6,329 nt of DNA from Megasphaera sp. UBA5897. GTDB lineage: Bacteria; Bacillota; Negativicutes; Veillonellales; Megasphaeraceae. The notes beneath the pieces were generated by a model. It ran no database searches. It had not been told where the DNA came from and was given only the letters and a program-made list of their open reading frames with translations. How positions within the stretch are numbered: the stretch's first letter is position 1; every line of letters starts with the position of its first letter. Of this stretch, positions 1 to 5,638 are shown piece after piece. The stretch spans positions 1 to 6,329 of the forward strand of contig DJEN01000044.1 of NCBI GenBank assembly GCA_002431345.1. Direction: 5' to 3'. The position numbers and the translations under genes are program-made.

Positions 1-102
1 GAAATCAAAGATTTCGGCTCTCTTCTTATCTTCGTCCATTCTTTTTTTGCGGCTCGAAAAAGAATTGCCATATACAAGGGTGTCCGGGAATCGTCCCGGC
101 AT
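1..102 (-). CDS. Possible 5' end of an unidentified gene, cut by the window edge
   Basis: An open frame begins at an ATG at 102 and reads 34 codons to the left edge without a stop. The upstream in-frame stop TAG is at 109-111. The predicted product begins MPGRFPDTLVYG and becomes very charged near residues 19-28 (KKR, then DEDKKR). An AGGA lies only 4 bases before the ATG, a short spacing, so a second in-frame ATG at 39 (MDEDKKRAEIFDF) is an alternative, although it has no visible Shine-Dalgarno sequence. I do not recognise the protein. It does not resemble the PriA N-terminus, which is what often follows coaBC in Firmicutes. The reading frame may be chance: the evidence is only openness, plausible codons and position after coaBC on the same strand. 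Confidence 0.33.
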   Translation of the reverse strand, partial: MPGRFPDTLVYGNSFSSRKKRMDEDKKRAEIFDF

Positions 103-117
103 TCTGTCCTAACAGAA
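84..117 (-). promoter_or_regulatory. Two tandem hairpins around the putative start codon at 102
   Basis: Read on the minus strand, 117-102 forms a perfect 6-bp stem TTCTGT/ACAGAA with loop TAGG. The Shine-Dalgarno-like AGGA straddles the loop and the stem, and the A of the ATG at 102 is the last paired base. Directly after it, 99-84 forms a second 6-bp stem CCGGGA/TCCCGG with a 4-base loop. The symmetry is seen directly; a role in controlling translation is inference and depends on the downstream frame being a gene. Confidence 0.3.
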
Positions 118-148
118 AGAAAAAAATAGACTCTATAATACATGTTGG

Positions 149-178
149 GGTCTTGTGGACATCTGTATTCACAAGACC
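149..178. repeat. Inverted repeat, 9-bp perfect stem
   Basis: The arms GGTCTTGTG (149-157) and CACAAGACC (170-178) are perfectly complementary around a 12-base spacer; one G-T and one A-T pair could extend the stem inward. No T-run follows directly on either strand, so it is not a clean intrinsic terminator. It could be an RNA leader structure for whatever lies to the left, or a protein-binding site. Confidence 0.45.
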
Positions 179-194
179 TGGCATATACGTAACA

Positions 195-229
195 AAACGG
201 TATAGTCGCTGCTATCGACTATACCGTTT
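195..229 (-). terminator. Probable rho-independent terminator of the coaBC operon
   Basis: The arms AAACGGTATAGTCG (195-208) and CGACTATACCGTTT (216-229) form a perfect 14-bp stem with a 7-base loop. On the minus strand the stem runs out into TTTTGTTACG, a short U-rich tail. It lies about 57 bases past the coaBC stop codon, the expected place to end the five-gene operon. On the plus strand the tail is GATTTAG, so termination in that direction is less likely. The T-run is short, so efficiency is uncertain. Confidence 0.6.
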
Positions 230-239
230 GATTTAGCGT

Positions 240-261
240 GCAGTATACCTTTGCGTACTGC
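240..261. repeat. Short inverted repeat between coaBC and its terminator
   Basis: GCAGTA (240-245) and TACTGC (256-261) are complementary with a 10-base spacer. The stem is weak and has no good T-run on the minus strand. It may be part of the coaBC 3' untranslated region or a chance match. Confidence 0.25.
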
Positions 262-285
262 TGCTTCTTTATAAAATTTTTTGTA

Positions 286-1497
286 TTATGCTTTTTTAGC
301 CAAAATAGCTGCAGCACGCTCTACAATCAAGGCAGCTAATTCATCTTTTCCCATTTTTTCCAATTTTTCAACGGAACCGTCGGGAAAGAGGAACGTTGCT
401 ATATTAGTCGTACCTTTAAATCCTGCGCCTTCTGCACTGACATCATTGGCTACGAGCATGTCCAGATTTTTCTTTTTCAGCTTAGCCGCGCCGTATTCCA
501 GGACGTGTGTCGTTTCTGCAGCAAAGCCGACCAAGACTTGATGCCGTTTGCGTTGGCCTAAACCAAACAAAATATCCGGATTTTTTGTCATGGGCAGCGT
601 CAGCGTTTCGTCTGATTTTTTGATTTTGTTTTCTGCCGGATGGGCTGAACGGTAATCGGCAACAGCTGCCGCTTTGATTACCAAATCGCAGGTATCGTAA
701 TACGAATCTACGACTTCCTTCATATCCCGCGTGCTGCCGACGTCTATGCGCCGTGCCAAGCCTACAGGCGTTTTGAGGTGGTCTGTCGTACCGGCAACGA
801 GCGTAACTTCTGCACCAGCAAAGGCAGCTGCCCTGGCAATGGCAAAGCCCATGCGGCCGCTGGAGTGATTGCCGATAAAACGAACCGGATCGATCGGTTC
901 TCTCGTGCCGCCGGCCGTGACGATTACTTTTTTCCCCTGGAGCAAATTCGTGCGGCATGCAATCCATTCGATATGGTCTACAATATCGGCAGGTTCAGGA
1001 AGCCGTCCTACGCCGGTAGTACCGCAGGCCAAATGGCCGCTTGCCGGCGCGATGAATTTATATCCGTACTGTTCCAGCTTGTGAATGTTGTCCTGTACAA
1101 TCGGATTCAGATACATGTTGGTATTCATTGCCGGAGCAATCAGTACAGGCGCTTTGGTTGCCATGACCGTAGTAGACAGCATGTCGTCGGCAATGCCGCC
1201 GGCAATTTTGCCGATGATATTGGCAGTCGCCGGGGCAATCACAAAAACATCTGCCCATTGTGCCAAGGCAATGTGTTCTACATTAAACTCCGGAATATCG
1301 CCAAACATAGAAACCGCTACGGGATTGCCGGAGATTTCCCGCATAGTCAGCGGTGTAATAAATTCCGTTGCGTGCTGCGTCATAATGCATTTGACACAGG
1401 CACCGCGTTTGCGAAGCTGACTGGCGATTTCTGCCGCTTTAAAGGCCGCAATGCCGCCGGTAACAGCCAGAACAACATTCTTATTTTCTAATAGCAT
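286..1497 (-). CDS. coaBC: Bifunctional phosphopantothenoylcysteine decarboxylase / phosphopantothenate-cysteine ligase
   Basis: This enzyme performs two steps of cytosolic coenzyme A synthesis. CoaB joins cysteine to 4'-phosphopantothenate using CTP, and CoaC then decarboxylates the product to 4'-phosphopantetheine with FMN. The 403 residues match the usual length. The CoaC flavoprotein half spans about 1-180, with a flavin-binding GGIAAFKA (14-21), the active-site His75 in VEHI, APAMNTNMY (121-129), where family members often end in W instead of Y, and catalytic Cys158 in ACGTTGVGRL. The CoaB half, about 188-400, has VTAGGTREPIDPVRFIGN (193-210), HSSGRMG, and KAAAVADY (275-282) followed by a NKIKK segment. 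All signature residues are present, so both activities should be intact. The ATG is preceded by GGAGG five bases upstream. It is the last gene of the minus-strand operon, 15 bases after rpoZ. Confidence 0.97.
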   Translation of the reverse strand: MLLENKNVVLAVTGGIAAFKAAEIASQLRKRGACVKCIMTQHATEFITPLTMREISGNPVAVSMFGDIPEFNVEHIALAQWADVFVIAPATANIIGKIAGGIADDMLSTTVMATKAPVLIAPAMNTNMYLNPIVQDNIHKLEQYGYKFIAPASGHLACGTTGVGRLPEPADIVDHIEWIACRTNLLQGKKVIVTAGGTREPIDPVRFIGNHSSGRMGFAIARAAAFAGAEVTLVAGTTDHLKTPVGLARRIDVGSTRDMKEVVDSYYDTCDLVIKAAAVADYRSAHPAENKIKKSDETLTLPMTKNPDILFGLGQRKRHQVLVGFAAETTHVLEYGAAKLKKKNLDMLVANDVSAEGAGFKGTTNIATFLFPDGSVEKLEKMGKDELAALIVERAAAILAKKA

Positions 1498-1512
1498 GAT
1501 AGCCTCCGTCGT

Positions 1513-1722
1513 TTATTTGATGCCAGCCTGCGGGGCTTCATACGTAATTTTGCCCTGATCGATTTCTTCCATGGCAATCGATACTACTTTTGTCGTATCG
1601 ACATCTACCAAGGGTTCATCCCCGTCTGTCAATTCACGGGCCCGTTTAGCTGCCAGCGTAACTAATGTATATTTGCTGTCTACTTTTGTCATTAACGATT
1701 CCAATGTCGGTTTAATTAACAT
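1513..1722 (-). CDS. rpoZ: DNA-directed RNA polymerase omega subunit
   Basis: Omega is a small non-catalytic subunit that helps assemble the core polymerase by clasping beta-prime. In many bacteria it also contributes to a ppGpp-binding site. The 69-residue product has the family core: VDSKYTLVTLAAKRAREL at about 15-32, followed by the acidic region and a C-terminal VVSIAMEEIDQGKITYE. Length is normal for a Firmicutes-type omega. The start MLIKPTLESL is favoured over the internal Met11 because AAAAGGAGA lies 8 bases upstream of it and because family members begin the same way. It sits 27 bases after gmk and 15 bases before coaBC, so cotranscription is very likely. Confidence 0.95.
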   Translation of the reverse strand: MLIKPTLESLMTKVDSKYTLVTLAAKRARELTDGDEPLVDVDTTKVVSIAMEEIDQGKITYEAPQAGIK

Positions 1723-1749
1723 AAAACATCTCTCCTTTTAGGACTGCAA

Positions 1750-2364
1750 TTATTTATAATTTTCTTTCAATGCGGCAATACGGTGCGCAAGGCGGGCTGC
1801 CTTGTCTTCTTCTGCCTGCAGTACGGCAGAAGCTTCTTCTACAGCCGTATCTAGCTGGTCATTGACAATCAGGTAATCATACTTCGGTATCCATTCCAGT
1901 TCAGCGCTGGCTTTTGCCAGCCGACCGGCAATGACTTCTTCACTATCGGTATGACGGCCGCGGAGCCGGGATTCCAGCACCGCTTTACTGGGGGGCACAA
2001 TATAGATAAGGACACACTGCGGATATTTTTCTTTGACCTGCATCGCGCCTTGGATATCTATTTCCAGCATAATGTGGTTCCCTTCCTGGAGCATGTTGTA
2101 GACATACTCTTTGGGAGTCCCATAGTAATGGTCGTATACTTTGGCATGTTCCAAAAAAGCATCCTGCTTCAGCAGCTCTTCAAAATGGCTGTTGTCGGTA
2201 AAATAATAATTTACGCCGTCGACTTCACCCGGCCGAGGATTTCGTGTCGTCATAGAAATGGAATAATGAATTTTGGGGAAGCGTTTGCGAAGCGCATCAC
2301 ATATCGTGCCCTTCCCTGCTCCGGACGGCCCGGATACCACAATCAATAAGCCAGAATCGATCAT
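1750..2364 (-). CDS. gmk: Guanylate kinase
   Basis: This enzyme transfers phosphate from ATP to GMP to give GDP, an essential step toward GTP and dGTP, in the cytosol. The 204-residue length is standard. Visible motifs, in order: the P-loop GPSGAGKGT (12-20); the GMP-binding segment TTRNPRPGEVDGVNYYF (39-55); YGTP (81-84); DIQGA (103-107); the arginine-rich lid segment RLRGRHTDSEE (133-143); and the adenine-side NDQ (168-170). No key residue is missing. The ATG lies 18 bases after the remA stop, with GAGAGGA in front as ribosome binding site. Gmk of Bacillus-type bacteria is a known direct target of (p)ppGpp inhibition; whether this one is cannot be read from sequence alone. Confidence 0.97.
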   Translation of the reverse strand: MIDSGLLIVVSGPSGAGKGTICDALRKRFPKIHYSISMTTRNPRPGEVDGVNYYFTDNSHFEELLKQDAFLEHAKVYDHYYGTPKEYVYNMLQEGNHIMLEIDIQGAMQVKEKYPQCVLIYIVPPSKAVLESRLRGRHTDSEEVIAGRLAKASAELEWIPKYDYLIVNDQLDTAVEEASAVLQAEEDKAARLAHRIAALKENYK

Positions 2365-2382
2365 GCAAAAACATCCTCTCTT

Positions 2383-2661
2383 CTACAGTTCTTCTTGTTC
2401 AGCAGCATCAGCAGACGCATCAACCTGCAAAATGCGATGTGAAATAGTTTCTGCTTGCAATGCAGATAAAATAATTTGTCCATTGTCCATCATCAGCACA
2501 GAGCGGGTCTTACGGCCAAATGTCGCATCAATTAAGGTGTTGCGCTCCCGCGCATCTTGAATCATCCGCTTGATAGGCGCTGACTCCGGGCTGATAATCG
2601 CAACCACTTTATTGCCCATCACCATGTTGCCAAACCCAATATTCAGTAAGTTAAAGTTCAT
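2383..2661 (-). CDS. remA: RemA-like extracellular matrix regulator (DUF370)
   Basis: RemA is a small DNA-binding protein. In Bacillus subtilis it assembles into ring-shaped oligomers that wrap DNA and activates biofilm matrix and osmoprotection genes. The product (92 residues from the chosen start) has the family signature INIGFGN-like NIGFGN (7-12), SPESAPIKRMIQDARER (24-40), LIDATFGRKTR (43-53) and VLMMDNGQIILSA. A longer frame starts at 2679, but the internal ATG at 2661 is chosen. It aligns with the B. subtilis N-terminus as I recall it, has GGTGA 4 bases upstream, and avoids overlapping yicC. Compared with the B. subtilis protein, positions 18 and 51 are Lys where Arg is expected. The last residues are acidic and variable (DASADAAEQEEL). 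The target genes here are unknown. Confidence 0.92.
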   Translation of the reverse strand: MNFNLLNIGFGNMVMGNKVVAIISPESAPIKRMIQDARERNTLIDATFGRKTRSVLMMDNGQIILSALQAETISHRILQVDASADAAEQEEL

Positions 2662-2671
2662 AGCTTCACCA
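2662..2671 (-). promoter_or_regulatory. Ribosome binding site deciding the remA start
   Basis: On the minus strand the 10-base gap between the yicC stop and the remA ATG reads AATGGTGAAG-CT-like, with GGTGA as the Shine-Dalgarno core close to the ATG at 2661. This supports the shorter RemA over the frame that starts at 2679. Placing the site right behind the yicC stop also suggests translational coupling. Confidence 0.55.
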
Positions 2672-3556
2672 TTATTCAATGTTTTGAATTTGTTCGCGAA
2701 TTTTTTCTATTTCATTCTTGAGCTGCAGCACGTATTCCGTGACATCCATATCGCCGGCTTTAGAGCCAATCGTATTGACTTCCCGATTCATTTCCTGAAT
2801 CAGGAAATCAAGCTTGCGGCCTATGTCGCCTTCTTGCTGCAAAAACCCTTTTAATTGTACCACATGGCTGCGAAAACGTACAACTTCCTCTGTAAAATCG
2901 ACTTTGTCTGCATAGATGGCGACTTCCTGCAACAGCCGGTCTTCATCAGGAACTTTGTCTGCTTTTTCCAGCAGCGATAGGATTTTCTTTTCCAGCCGTT
3001 CCTGGTAACGGGCCACGATGTCTTCTTTGCGGGAAGCGATGGCATCGATCATTGCCGTCATGGATTCTGTCCGCTGGAGCAAATCCCGGCTGATGTTTTC
3101 GCCTTCACGCTGGCGCATGGCCGCGATTTCCTGCAAAGACTGGGACAGGGCTTGTGCAAACACGGGCCAGACAGCTTTCGTATCGATGACCGGTGGTTCT
3201 TGGGAGAACCAATCTTTCGTCAAGTTCATGATGACGGGAAGCGTCGTCTTTTCACCGTCAAACACCTTGGTCTGTACGGCATCTAACGCAGTTTTACAAG
3301 CTGTCAACGCAGCATAATTGATAGAAATAGTCGGTTCCTTAGGCGCAATTTCACGAACCGTTACAAAGACATCCACCTTACCCCGATGCAGTACCTGCTT
3401 TATCTGTTGGCGCAGTGTATCTTCCAGTGCCAAATAGGCATGAGGCATGCGTATATTCAGTTCTAAAAAACGCTGATTGACGGCACGCATTTCAATCGTA
3501 ACGCTCAACGATTCATTGCTGTACGTTCCGGCACCAAATCCAGTCATACTTCGCAA
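2672..3556 (-). CDS. yicC: YicC family endoribonuclease (B. subtilis YloC type)
   Basis: YicC/YloC proteins are endoribonucleases. E. coli YicC takes part in small-RNA turnover, and the B. subtilis homologue cleaves RNA in vitro. The 294-residue product has the N-terminal YicC signature MRSMTGFGAG (1-10), EMRAVNQRFLELNIRMP (22-38) and HRGKVDVFV. The C-terminal DUF1732 part has EEVVRFRSHVVQLKGFL (223-239), GRKLDFLIQEMNREVNTIGSK (246-266) and the end IEKIREQIQNIE. Length is normal. The start codon is TTG at 3556: AAAGGAGGT lies 8 bases upstream of it, whereas the in-frame ATG at 3547 would be too far away and would truncate the conserved N-terminus. It is the first gene of the operon, directly behind a good promoter, and its stop is 10 bases before remA. 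Confidence 0.95.
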   Translation of the reverse strand: MRSMTGFGAGTYSNESLSVTIEMRAVNQRFLELNIRMPHAYLALEDTLRQQIKQVLHRGKVDVFVTVREIAPKEPTISINYAALTACKTALDAVQTKVFDGEKTTLPVIMNLTKDWFSQEPPVIDTKAVWPVFAQALSQSLQEIAAMRQREGENISRDLLQRTESMTAMIDAIASRKEDIVARYQERLEKKILSLLEKADKVPDEDRLLQEVAIYADKVDFTEEVVRFRSHVVQLKGFLQQEGDIGRKLDFLIQEMNREVNTIGSKAGDMDVTEYVLQLKNEIEKIREQIQNIE

Positions 3557-3563
3557 TATCAGG

Positions 3564-3572
3564 ACCTCCTTT
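3564..3572 (-). promoter_or_regulatory. Strong Shine-Dalgarno of yicC
   Basis: On the minus strand this reads AAAGGAGGT, close to a perfect match to the 16S rRNA 3' end. It is spaced 8 bases from the TTG at 3556 and 17 from the ATG at 3547, so it fixes TTG as the initiation codon. Confidence 0.85.
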
Positions 3573-3593
3573 GTCGTATCATTCTAAAGTATT

Positions 3594-3622
3594 AGTATAG
3601 CTTAAATTACGCGTTTGGTCTA
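3594..3622 (-). promoter_or_regulatory. Sigma-A type promoter of the yicC-remA-gmk-rpoZ-coaBC operon
   Basis: On the minus strand the -35 box is TAGACC (3622-3617, 4 of 6 to TTGACA). The spacer is exactly 17 bases and the -10 box is TATACT (3599-3594, 5 of 6 to TATAAT). Transcription would begin near 3587, giving a leader of about 30 bases. A- and T-tracts just upstream (3634-3653) could act as an UP-like element. No operator is evident. Confidence 0.7.
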
Positions 3623-3633
3623 TGTCCTTTCAG

Positions 3634-3653
3634 AAAAAAATCTGTATTTTTTT
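3634..3653. repeat. A7/T7 tract pair between the divergent promoters
   Basis: Seven A (3634-3640), a 6-base spacer, then seven T (3647-3653) form an AT-only inverted repeat between the yicC and rqcH promoters. Such tracts bend DNA and can serve as UP elements; the function here is inferred. Confidence 0.4.
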
Positions 3654-3693
3654 AGAGAAAACGACCCGTTCCCTACTCAGAATTCCCTATTCA

Positions 3694-3702
3694 TGGTATG
3701 AT
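3694..3702 (+). promoter_or_regulatory. Extended -10 promoter of rqcH
   Basis: TGGTATGAT contains TATGAT (3697-3702, 5 of 6 to TATAAT) preceded by TG one base upstream, the extended -10 arrangement. No convincing -35 box is seen 17 bases upstream (TACTCA at 3674-3679), which fits an extended -10 promoter. Transcription would begin near 3709, giving a leader of about 26 bases. Confidence 0.6.
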
Positions 3703-3720
3703 AAAAGTAATTTTCTAAAG

Positions 3721-3727
3721 AGGAGAT
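3721..3727 (+). promoter_or_regulatory. Shine-Dalgarno of rqcH
   Basis: AGGAGAT lies 7 bases before the ATG at 3735, a standard and strong ribosome binding site that fixes this start. Confidence 0.8.
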
Positions 3728-3734
3728 AAGAACG

Positions 3735-5459
3735 ATGAATCTCGATGGTATTACATTGCATGGCATTACAAATGAATTAAAAGATATATTACAAGGAGGA
3801 CAAATATCCAAGATTTATCAGCTGGACGGCCGTTCTCTTTATTTTCGTATATTTAATGAAACAGGCATTCATCATCTCATCATGACGCTGGACGATTCGC
3901 CGCGCCTGTATATCGCCAAAACAATGCCCCCTACGCCGGATATACCGACAGGACTGTGTATGTTCCTGCGGAAGTATTACGAAAACGGCCGCATTGCCTC
4001 GATTCAGCAGCTGCATTTGGACCGTCTCATTGAAATTACCGTAGACGTGCTGGACATATCCGGCCGACTGGCAACCCGTAAAATTCATGTCGAACTGATG
4101 GGCAAATACAGCAACGTCATTTTTACAGAAAACGGCATGATTATTGAAGCCTTGATTAAAACGCGCAAAGATAAGCAGGCATTGCGGACTATTGCCCCCA
4201 AAGAGCCCTATGATTTCCCTCCTAATTTTATGCGCATGGATCCCTTCGCTTTTTCTGCTGAAGAATTAACGGACATGATGCAGACCGGCACAGATGAACC
4301 GTTGGGAAAATGGATGCTGAAACGGTTCAACGGCATGAGTACGATTGTGTTGGATGAATTGGCATACCGTACCCATCTCGACAAAAATCAGCTGGTAAAT
4401 ACACTGTCCCCGGCTGATATATTTGCCTGGTGCCGGGCTGTTGAAGCTTTTGGCAAGGAACTGCAGCATATTTCCGGTGCCTACGTCTATACGGTAAAAA
4501 ATAAGGAAGTCATTTTCCCATTGGAACTGGAAAGCCTGCGCCCCTATCCACGGCGTCATTTTACACTGATTGAAGAATACTTAGATGAATATCAGGCTAC
4601 GCACCGCAGTTTAAACGGGGAACAAGAACAAATGCAGAAACGGGTAGCCAAACTCATTGAAAAGCAAAAGCGTAAAATCAAACGCATTGCTGCGGAATTA
4701 AAAGAAACCGATAAAATGGATACCTATAAACTGTACGGGGACTTGCTGATGATTTATGCATATGAAAAGCACGACCATGAAAAAAGCATTACCGTAAAAA
4801 ACTTGTTGTCTAAGCAGCAGGAATCCCTGACTATTCCCTTGGAACCTGCGTACTCCATGACTGACAATGCCAACCGGTACTACAAAAAGTATACGAAAAT
4901 GCGAAACCGCAAGCAGAAATCAGCCGAGCTGCATGAAGAAAATCGACGCCATTTGGAATACCTGTATTCGTTGGAATATGCTTTGGAAAATATTGGCAGC
5001 AAAGGTGAAGTAGCTGACATCAAGGCGGAAATGAAGCAAATGGGTCTGATTGCTTCTTCGTCTAAAGACAAAATGAAGCGTGAATTTTCCCAGCATATTT
5101 TGACTGTCGATGCCGATGGACTATCGATTTGGGTAGGAAGAAACAACCGGCAAAATGATTTCTTGACAACTAAAAAAGCGCACCCCTATGACTTATGGTT
5201 TCATGTAAAAAATCAGACGGGTTCTCATGTTATTCTCGCCTGCCACCGTGTGCAGCCGACAGAAAAACAAATCTTAATGGCTGCGCAGTTGGCTGCCTAT
5301 TACAGCAAAAGCCGCAATAGTTCCAAAGTCGAAGTAGACTGCACGCTGGTACGCAACGTAAAGAAACCGGCCCATGCCGCACCGGGATTTGTCATTTTTG
5401 AAAATCAAACAACGTACATGGTGGAACCCAAAGACTGGAGCAAAAGCACAGCAAAGTAA
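3735..5459 (+). CDS. rqcH: RqcH, ribosome quality control factor (NFACT / Rqc2 homologue)
   Basis: RqcH binds stalled 50S subunits that still carry peptidyl-tRNA and recruits tRNA-Ala to add a C-terminal alanine tail, which marks the nascent chain for degradation. The 574 residues match B. subtilis RqcH (YloA) in length. The NFACT-N domain (about 1-170) begins MNLDGITLHGITNEL and has the Asp-Arg pair at 96-97 in HLDRLIEI, equivalent to the DR motif needed for tRNA binding, plus KIHVELMGKYSNVIF (116-130). A helix-hairpin-helix region follows (about 175-240). A long charged coiled-coil region lies at about 285-435, including KQKRKIKRIAAELKETDK. The C-terminal NFACT-R domain (about 450-560) has WVGRNNRQNDFLTTK, DLWFHVKNQTGSHVIL and VKKPAHAAPGFVIFE. 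Older annotations call such proteins fibronectin-binding, but a cytosolic role is the better supported one: there is no signal peptide. It is divergent from yicC, and its partner RqcP is not in the window. Confidence 0.95.
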   Translation: MNLDGITLHGITNELKDILQGGQISKIYQLDGRSLYFRIFNETGIHHLIMTLDDSPRLYIAKTMPPTPDIPTGLCMFLRKYYENGRIASIQQLHLDRLIEITVDVLDISGRLATRKIHVELMGKYSNVIFTENGMIIEALIKTRKDKQALRTIAPKEPYDFPPNFMRMDPFAFSAEELTDMMQTGTDEPLGKWMLKRFNGMSTIVLDELAYRTHLDKNQLVNTLSPADIFAWCRAVEAFGKELQHISGAYVYTVKNKEVIFPLELESLRPYPRRHFTLIEEYLDEYQATHRSLNGEQEQMQKRVAKLIEKQKRKIKRIAAELKETDKMDTYKLYGDLLMIYAYEKHDHEKSITVKNLLSKQQESLTIPLEPAYSMTDNANRYYKKYTKMRNRKQKSAELHEENRRHLEYLYSLEYALENIGSKGEVADIKAEMKQMGLIASSSKDKMKREFSQHILTVDADGLSIWVGRNNRQNDFLTTKKAHPYDLWFHVKNQTGSHVILACHRVQPTEKQILMAAQLAAYYSKSRNSSKVEVDCTLVRNVKKPAHAAPGFVIFENQTTYMVEPKDWSKSTAK

Positions 5460-5486
5460 TATCCATCAAGATAGGATGATGTGAAG

Positions 5487-5526
5487 TTAGTGGCTAGTTT
5501 TTAGTGAAGTGATTAGTTTTTAGTTT
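5487..5526. repeat. Degenerate 7-bp tandem repeat (consensus TTAGTKN)
   Basis: Successive units are TTAGTGG (5487-5493), CTAGTTT, TTAGTGA, a shortened AGTGA (5508-5512), TTAGTTT (5513-5519) and TTAGTTT (5520-5526). GAAGT flanks the array on both sides. The block starts 27 bases after the rqcH stop, codes for nothing, and lies before the shared terminator. It also reads as an imperfect direct repeat of GTGAAGT...TAGTTTTTA (5481-5503 and 5504-5522). Confidence 0.7.
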
Positions 5527-5563
5527 GAAGTAAAAAAAATGCAAGACAGTAACGGCGCATAGT

Positions 5564-5617
5564 AAAAGGGCTGTGACAAAATGAACTACAAATTTTCATT
5601 TTGTTACAGCCCCTTTT
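5564..5617. terminator. Bidirectional rho-independent terminator between rqcH and the aldolase gene
   Basis: The arms 5564-5585 and 5595-5617 form a stem of about 22 pairs: AAAAGGG/CCCCTTTT with one bulged C, CTGT/ACAG, one G-U pair, then ACAAAATGAA/TTCATTTTGT, closing a 9-base loop. Each strand ends in a T-rich tail: CCCCTTTTATATGTTT on plus, CCCTTTTACTATG on minus. It lies 22 bases past the aldolase stop and about 105 past the rqcH stop, between convergent genes, as expected for a shared terminator. Confidence 0.85.
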
Positions 5618-5638
5618 ATATGTTTGAGTGCGTTACGA

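Noticed and set aside
80..120. tRNA fragment suggested by CCGGGA...TCCCGG
   Set aside because: The loop is 4 bases, lacks the TTCGA T-loop pattern, and no acceptor or anticodon stem can be built around it.
134..139. Plus-strand TATAAT as a promoter
   Set aside because: No -35 box 16-18 bases upstream and no plus-strand gene downstream before the convergent coaBC; likely chance in AT-rich DNA.
482..967. Second minus-strand frame of 161 codons within coaBC
   Set aside because: It is an out-of-frame reading of coaBC with low-complexity Arg/Ser/Cys-rich sequence and no ribosome binding site evidence.
778..1491. Long plus-strand open frame (237 codons) opposite coaBC
   Set aside because: It lies wholly inside the highly conserved coaBC gene on the other strand, has no recognisable domain, and its composition (rich in Arg, Cys, Asn, Gly) is typical of an antisense shadow.
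1951..2349. Plus-strand open frame of 132 codons opposite gmk
   Set aside because: Shadow of gmk, which carries all the guanylate kinase motifs; nothing recognisable in the antisense product.
2662..2679. N-terminal extension of RemA (MNNGEA)
   Set aside because: The extension would overlap the yicC end, is not part of the family, and the Shine-Dalgarno GGTGA lies inside it, in front of the ATG at 2661.
3735..5459. Surface fibronectin-binding adhesin function for the NFACT protein
   Set aside because: There is no signal peptide, membrane segment or cell-wall anchor, and the full NFACT-N/coiled-coil/NFACT-R layout with the Asp-Arg pair fits the cytosolic ribosome quality control role.
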